Source: Martelella alba
GTDB lineage: Bacteria; Pseudomonadota; Gammaproteobacteria; Enterobacterales; Enterobacteriaceae
Length of the DNA stretch: 64,000 nucleotides
Direction: 5' to 3'
Assembly (NCBI RefSeq): GCF_005217455.1
Contig: NZ_SZPQ01000003.1
Coordinates: 248,001 to 312,000 of the forward strand
Shown here: positions 62,011 to 64,000 of the stretch, piece after piece
Position numbering within the stretch: position 1 is the first letter of the stretch
Layout of the letters: each line of letters opens with the position of its first letter
Position numbers and translations under genes: made by a program
The notes under the pieces: model-generated
The model's input: the letters and a program-made list of their open reading frames with translations, nothing else
Database searches by the model: none
Told to the model about the DNA's origin: nothing

Positions 62011-63138
62011 TTACCGGGGAACCGGCACGCCGTTGCTGGCTTTCACTTTCAGGTATGGCTGGGTCTGGCGCTGGTTATCGGCATCCAGGTTTAGCGTGCC
62101 GGTAATGCCGGTAAAGGCGGGCGCGACGGTGTTCATCGCCGTTATCATGGCGGCGGGTTCCGCGCTATGCGCTTTGTCGATGGCCGCTGCCGCCAGCATT
62201 ACACTGTCCCAGGCATAGCTGCCGTAGATCGAACGCGGTTTTTCATGGAATTTTCTCTGGTAAAGTTCGGCATAGTTCCCATCGTGCCCGACGGCGGCTT
62301 GCTGATCGATGCCGGCGACTTCCATGCCGACTTTCCCATTGGTGTACTGTGCCGGGGAACCATCGATGGCCATGGTGAGATACATGCCATACCAGGGAGT
62401 TTTATCCAGACCCAATTCCCAGGCTTCCCGGTTAAGCACAATGGCATCTTGGCCGTAGCTGGTATACACATAGGCCTGGGGATGGGCGCGGGAGATTTGC
62501 TCCAGTTCGCGGCGATAAGAGGGTTGCCCGCTGGTGTAGAGCACTTTGGCGACAACCTTGCCGCCCGCTTTTTCGAAAGCGTTGGCGAACTGCTCCGCCA
62601 TACTCTGGCCATAGGCGCCATCCGGGGCGATAAAGGCCACTTTGCGATAGCCGAGTTGCTGCACATCTTGCGCCGCGAAACGGGCGGACAGGGAATCCAG
62701 ACCAATCACGCTCCATGATGTCGGGCCTATTTTGCGTATATCGGTGCTGGTGCCGGAGATGTTGATGTGCAGCAGGTGATTTTTTACCAGGTATTGCCCG
62801 ATGGGAATGGTAACGCTGGAGGAAAAACTGCCCACGACTAACGGCACATGATTAACCTGGGTTAGCTTGCGCACGGCGTTTAGGCCGGTCACCGGGCTGC
62901 CGGCGGAGTCCTCGACAATGACATGCAGCGGCTGACCATTGACGCCGCCGTGCGCATTGACATTCTCCACGGCCAGTTCAATGCCGCGACGCTGGTCTTC
63001 GCCAATGCTGGCACTGGTGCCGGTTAAGGGCAAAATGGCGCCAATGGTCACATCGGCCCGGGCCGTGTGCGTTAACCCCAACAACATCATGCCTGCTAAT
63101 GCCGGCAGTGTCTTGCCCTGCCCAAAAAGACTGTTCAT
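62011..63138 (-). CDS. ABC transporter periplasmic binding protein (LivK/LivJ-like)
   Basis: This 375-residue protein captures the substrate of the Liv-type importer in the periplasm. A signal peptide (LPALAGMMLLGLTHTARA) is followed by VTIGAILPLTGTSASIGEDQ and RGIELAVENVNAHGGVNGQP, the standard beginning of the family. GYRKVAFIAPDGAYGQSMAE lies near 157. The ligand is unknown; such proteins bind branched-chain or aromatic amino acids, amides and aromatic acids. It is the first gene of the operon, divergent from the GntR-family gene at 63685. Confidence 0.85.
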   Translation of the reverse strand: MNSLFGQGKTLPALAGMMLLGLTHTARADVTIGAILPLTGTSASIGEDQRRGIELAVENVNAHGGVNGQPLHVIVEDSAGSPVTGLNAVRKLTQVNHVPLVVGSFSSSVTIPIGQYLVKNHLLHINISGTSTDIRKIGPTSWSVIGLDSLSARFAAQDVQQLGYRKVAFIAPDGAYGQSMAEQFANAFEKAGGKVVAKVLYTSGQPSYRRELEQISRAHPQAYVYTSYGQDAIVLNREAWELGLDKTPWYGMYLTMAIDGSPAQYTNGKVGMEVAGIDQQAAVGHDGNYAELYQRKFHEKPRSIYGSYAWDSVMLAAAAIDKAHSAEPAAMITAMNTVAPAFTGITGTLNLDADNQRQTQPYLKVKASNGVPVPR

Positions 63139-63252
63139 GTCGGTTCTCCGGTTTGCTGTTGCCGGCTGCCAAGGCCGGGAGTTTATAGCCCGCGCGGGTG
63201 TGCAGAAACATCCCTGTTAAGGGGAAACTGCGCGCTAAAGTGAATGTAAATG

Positions 63253-63269
63253 TGCATACACTTTTGTAT
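63253..63269 (+). promoter_or_regulatory. Operator-like site 1, TGCATACACTTTTGTAT
   Basis: It contains the perfect palindrome ATACA-CTTT-TGTAT and lies 115 bases upstream of the binding-protein start (63138). It shares TGCATACACTT with site 3 exactly. Confidence 0.45.
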
Positions 63270-63444
63270 AAAGCAAACTTAATGCCAGATAACCGGAAGG
63301 CCTCGCCATGAATAGGGATTTTTACAAGGTGCTGAAAGCAAATTAATGAATAAATACAACGATACGGGATAAAATTGAAAAAATCCCGCGCTCATCTTTT
63401 TTTGGTTTTCTCGGGCATTGCCTGAAAATATCTGTGCGCAAAAG

Positions 63445-63461
63445 TGAATACACTTTGATTC
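63445..63461 (+). promoter_or_regulatory. Operator-like site 2, TGAATACACTTTGATTC
   Basis: It shares TG(A)ATACACTT with sites 1 and 3 and is itself part of the perfect repeat AAAGTG-AATA-CACTTT (63441-63456). Confidence 0.42.
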
Positions 63462-63555
63462 ATTTTGGCGCAGCGGTGATGCAAAATGGTGCACTTCAAT
63501 GGGTTAAGTCAACTTTATGAATATAATATTGCTAATAATCAATTGGTTATTCTCG

Positions 63556-63572
63556 ATACGTAAGTGTATGCA
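63556..63572 (-). promoter_or_regulatory. Operator-like site 3, reverse strand TGCATACACTTACGTAT
   Basis: On the plus strand it reads ATACGTAAGTGTATGCA. Its 11-base TGCATACACTT core matches site 1 exactly in inverse direction. It lies 113 bases before the GntR gene start at 63685, so it mirrors site 1 in position. Confidence 0.45.
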
Positions 63573-63684
63573 ATTTTGTGTTGAGTTGTTTTCTTCGCTG
63601 TGTTATCAATAAAAATAATAAGTGAAAAACCCCGTGCGATATTTTTATTTGCGCGCTGAATGTGCGGTGAATTGAGGGGGCGGA

Positions 63685-64000
63685 GTGATTGCCATTAAAA
63701 AGAAATCCCGTAGCGCCGACAGTGTGGAAAAGGTCTACGATAAAGTGAAGGGCCTGGCGATTGATTACCATTTTCGTCCCGGCGAACGGGTTAATGAAGT
63801 TGAGCTGGCCGCGCAATTGGGCGTATCGCGCACCCCGGTCAGGGAGGCGTTGAACCGGCTGGCGAAAGAGGGCTTTATGAACTTCGTGCCCAACCGGGGT
63901 TTTTATTCCCGGGACCTGACCCCGGAAGGCGTCAGGGAGCTTTATGAGGTACGTATGGTGATTGAACAGTCCACCTTTCGCTTCGCCTGCCAGCGGGCTA
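63685..64000 (+). CDS. GntR-family transcriptional regulator (FadR/FCD type), cut by window edge
   Basis: The first 105 residues are visible. A GntR winged helix includes HFRPGERVNEVELAAQLGVS followed by RTPVREALNRLAKEGFMNF, and VPNRGFYSRDLTPEGVRELY begins the FCD ligand domain. The start is GTG 63685, with a GAGGGGGCGGA ribosome site directly upstream. It is divergent from the Liv-type operon across three related operator-like sites, which are its best candidate targets. The C-terminus is outside the window. Confidence 0.85.
   Translation, partial: MIAIKKKSRSADSVEKVYDKVKGLAIDYHFRPGERVNEVELAAQLGVSRTPVREALNRLAKEGFMNFVPNRGFYSRDLTPEGVRELYEVRMVIEQSTFRFACQRA

Larger units (their letters stand above)
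63139..63684. other. Divergent regulatory region between the Liv-type operon and the GntR gene
   Basis: About 545 AT-rich bases carry three related sites at 63253-63269, 63445-63461 and 63556-63572. No gene is seen. Promoters for both directions must lie here. Confidence 0.5.

Noticed and set aside
1-64000. tRNA, rRNA, CRISPR arrays, integrases or intact insertion sequences
   Set aside because: I looked for transposase or integrase motifs, regularly spaced repeats and tRNA-like cloverleaf ends and found none that stand up.

Overview
The window looks like a chromosomal segment of a free-living or host-associated gammaproteobacterium of the order Enterobacterales. DtpA, FhuE/FhuD/FhuB and KdpFABC read as close relatives of the Escherichia coli proteins, and a small dispersed repeat with the core CGTCATACTTCAAG is of a kind seen in enterobacterial genomes. 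GC content is high (my estimate is the upper fifties percent) and catabolic clusters are abundant. This would suit a Sodalis/Pectobacteriaceae-like lineage, but that placement is inference from gene content. I saw no rRNA, tRNA, CRISPR array, phage module or intact insertion sequence.

Layout, left to right. (1) 1-2112, minus strand: the end of an operon for a nitrate/sulfonate-type ABC importer (a cut ATPase and a double-domain permease). (2) 2727-4061: a glutamine-synthetase-like protein that has lost key active-site residues. (3) 4301-9256: a truncated DsbA-family remnant, then kdpFABC (high-affinity K+ uptake) with no kdpDE beside it. (4) 9650-10678: a PfkB-type 2-keto-3-deoxygluconate kinase. 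(5) 10781-19253, minus: an apparently complete trans-4-hydroxy-L-proline catabolic cluster: permease, Pyr4H2C deaminase, FCD-type GntR regulator, 2-epimerase, three-subunit D-hydroxyproline dehydrogenase and ketoglutarate semialdehyde dehydrogenase. (6) 20416-27475: dtpA, then a Fur-boxed fhuE-fhuD-fhuB siderophore group without fhuC. (7) 28143-32539: arylamine N-acetyltransferase, and a two-gene operon of a sedolisin (S53) endopeptidase and an S10 carboxypeptidase. (8) 32544-37589, minus: a Gtr-like glycan-modification cassette carrying genes for a dTDP-3-acetamido-3,6-dideoxyhexose.

(9) 38059-43616, minus: CitMHS transporter, AtuA-family protein, small AtuA-like protein, CoA-transferase AB and thiolase, with a divergent LysR regulator at 44112. 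(10) 45127-54884, minus: a nine-gene sugar or sugar-acid operon (ribokinase-like kinase, DapA-like aldolase, MFS carrier, 2-hydroxyacid dehydrogenase, complete ABC importer, amidohydrolase/lactonase). (11) 55646-57507: a bactofilin, a 50-residue membrane protein and a GNAT acetyltransferase. (12) 57824-63138, minus: a Liv-type branched-chain amino-acid-like ABC importer with a VOC/glyoxalase-like protein, and a divergent FCD-type GntR regulator cut by the right edge. Three similar operator-like sites lie between the importer and that regulator.

Overall this is a metabolic accessory region: mostly self-contained uptake-plus-degradation operons, several with a local regulator. The least understood parts are the aminosugar Gtr cassette, the glutamine synthetase pseudoenzyme, the paired acid peptidases, and the CitMHS/AtuA operon whose substrate is unknown. 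All assignments come from reading the sequence and remembered family features; no database search was run.
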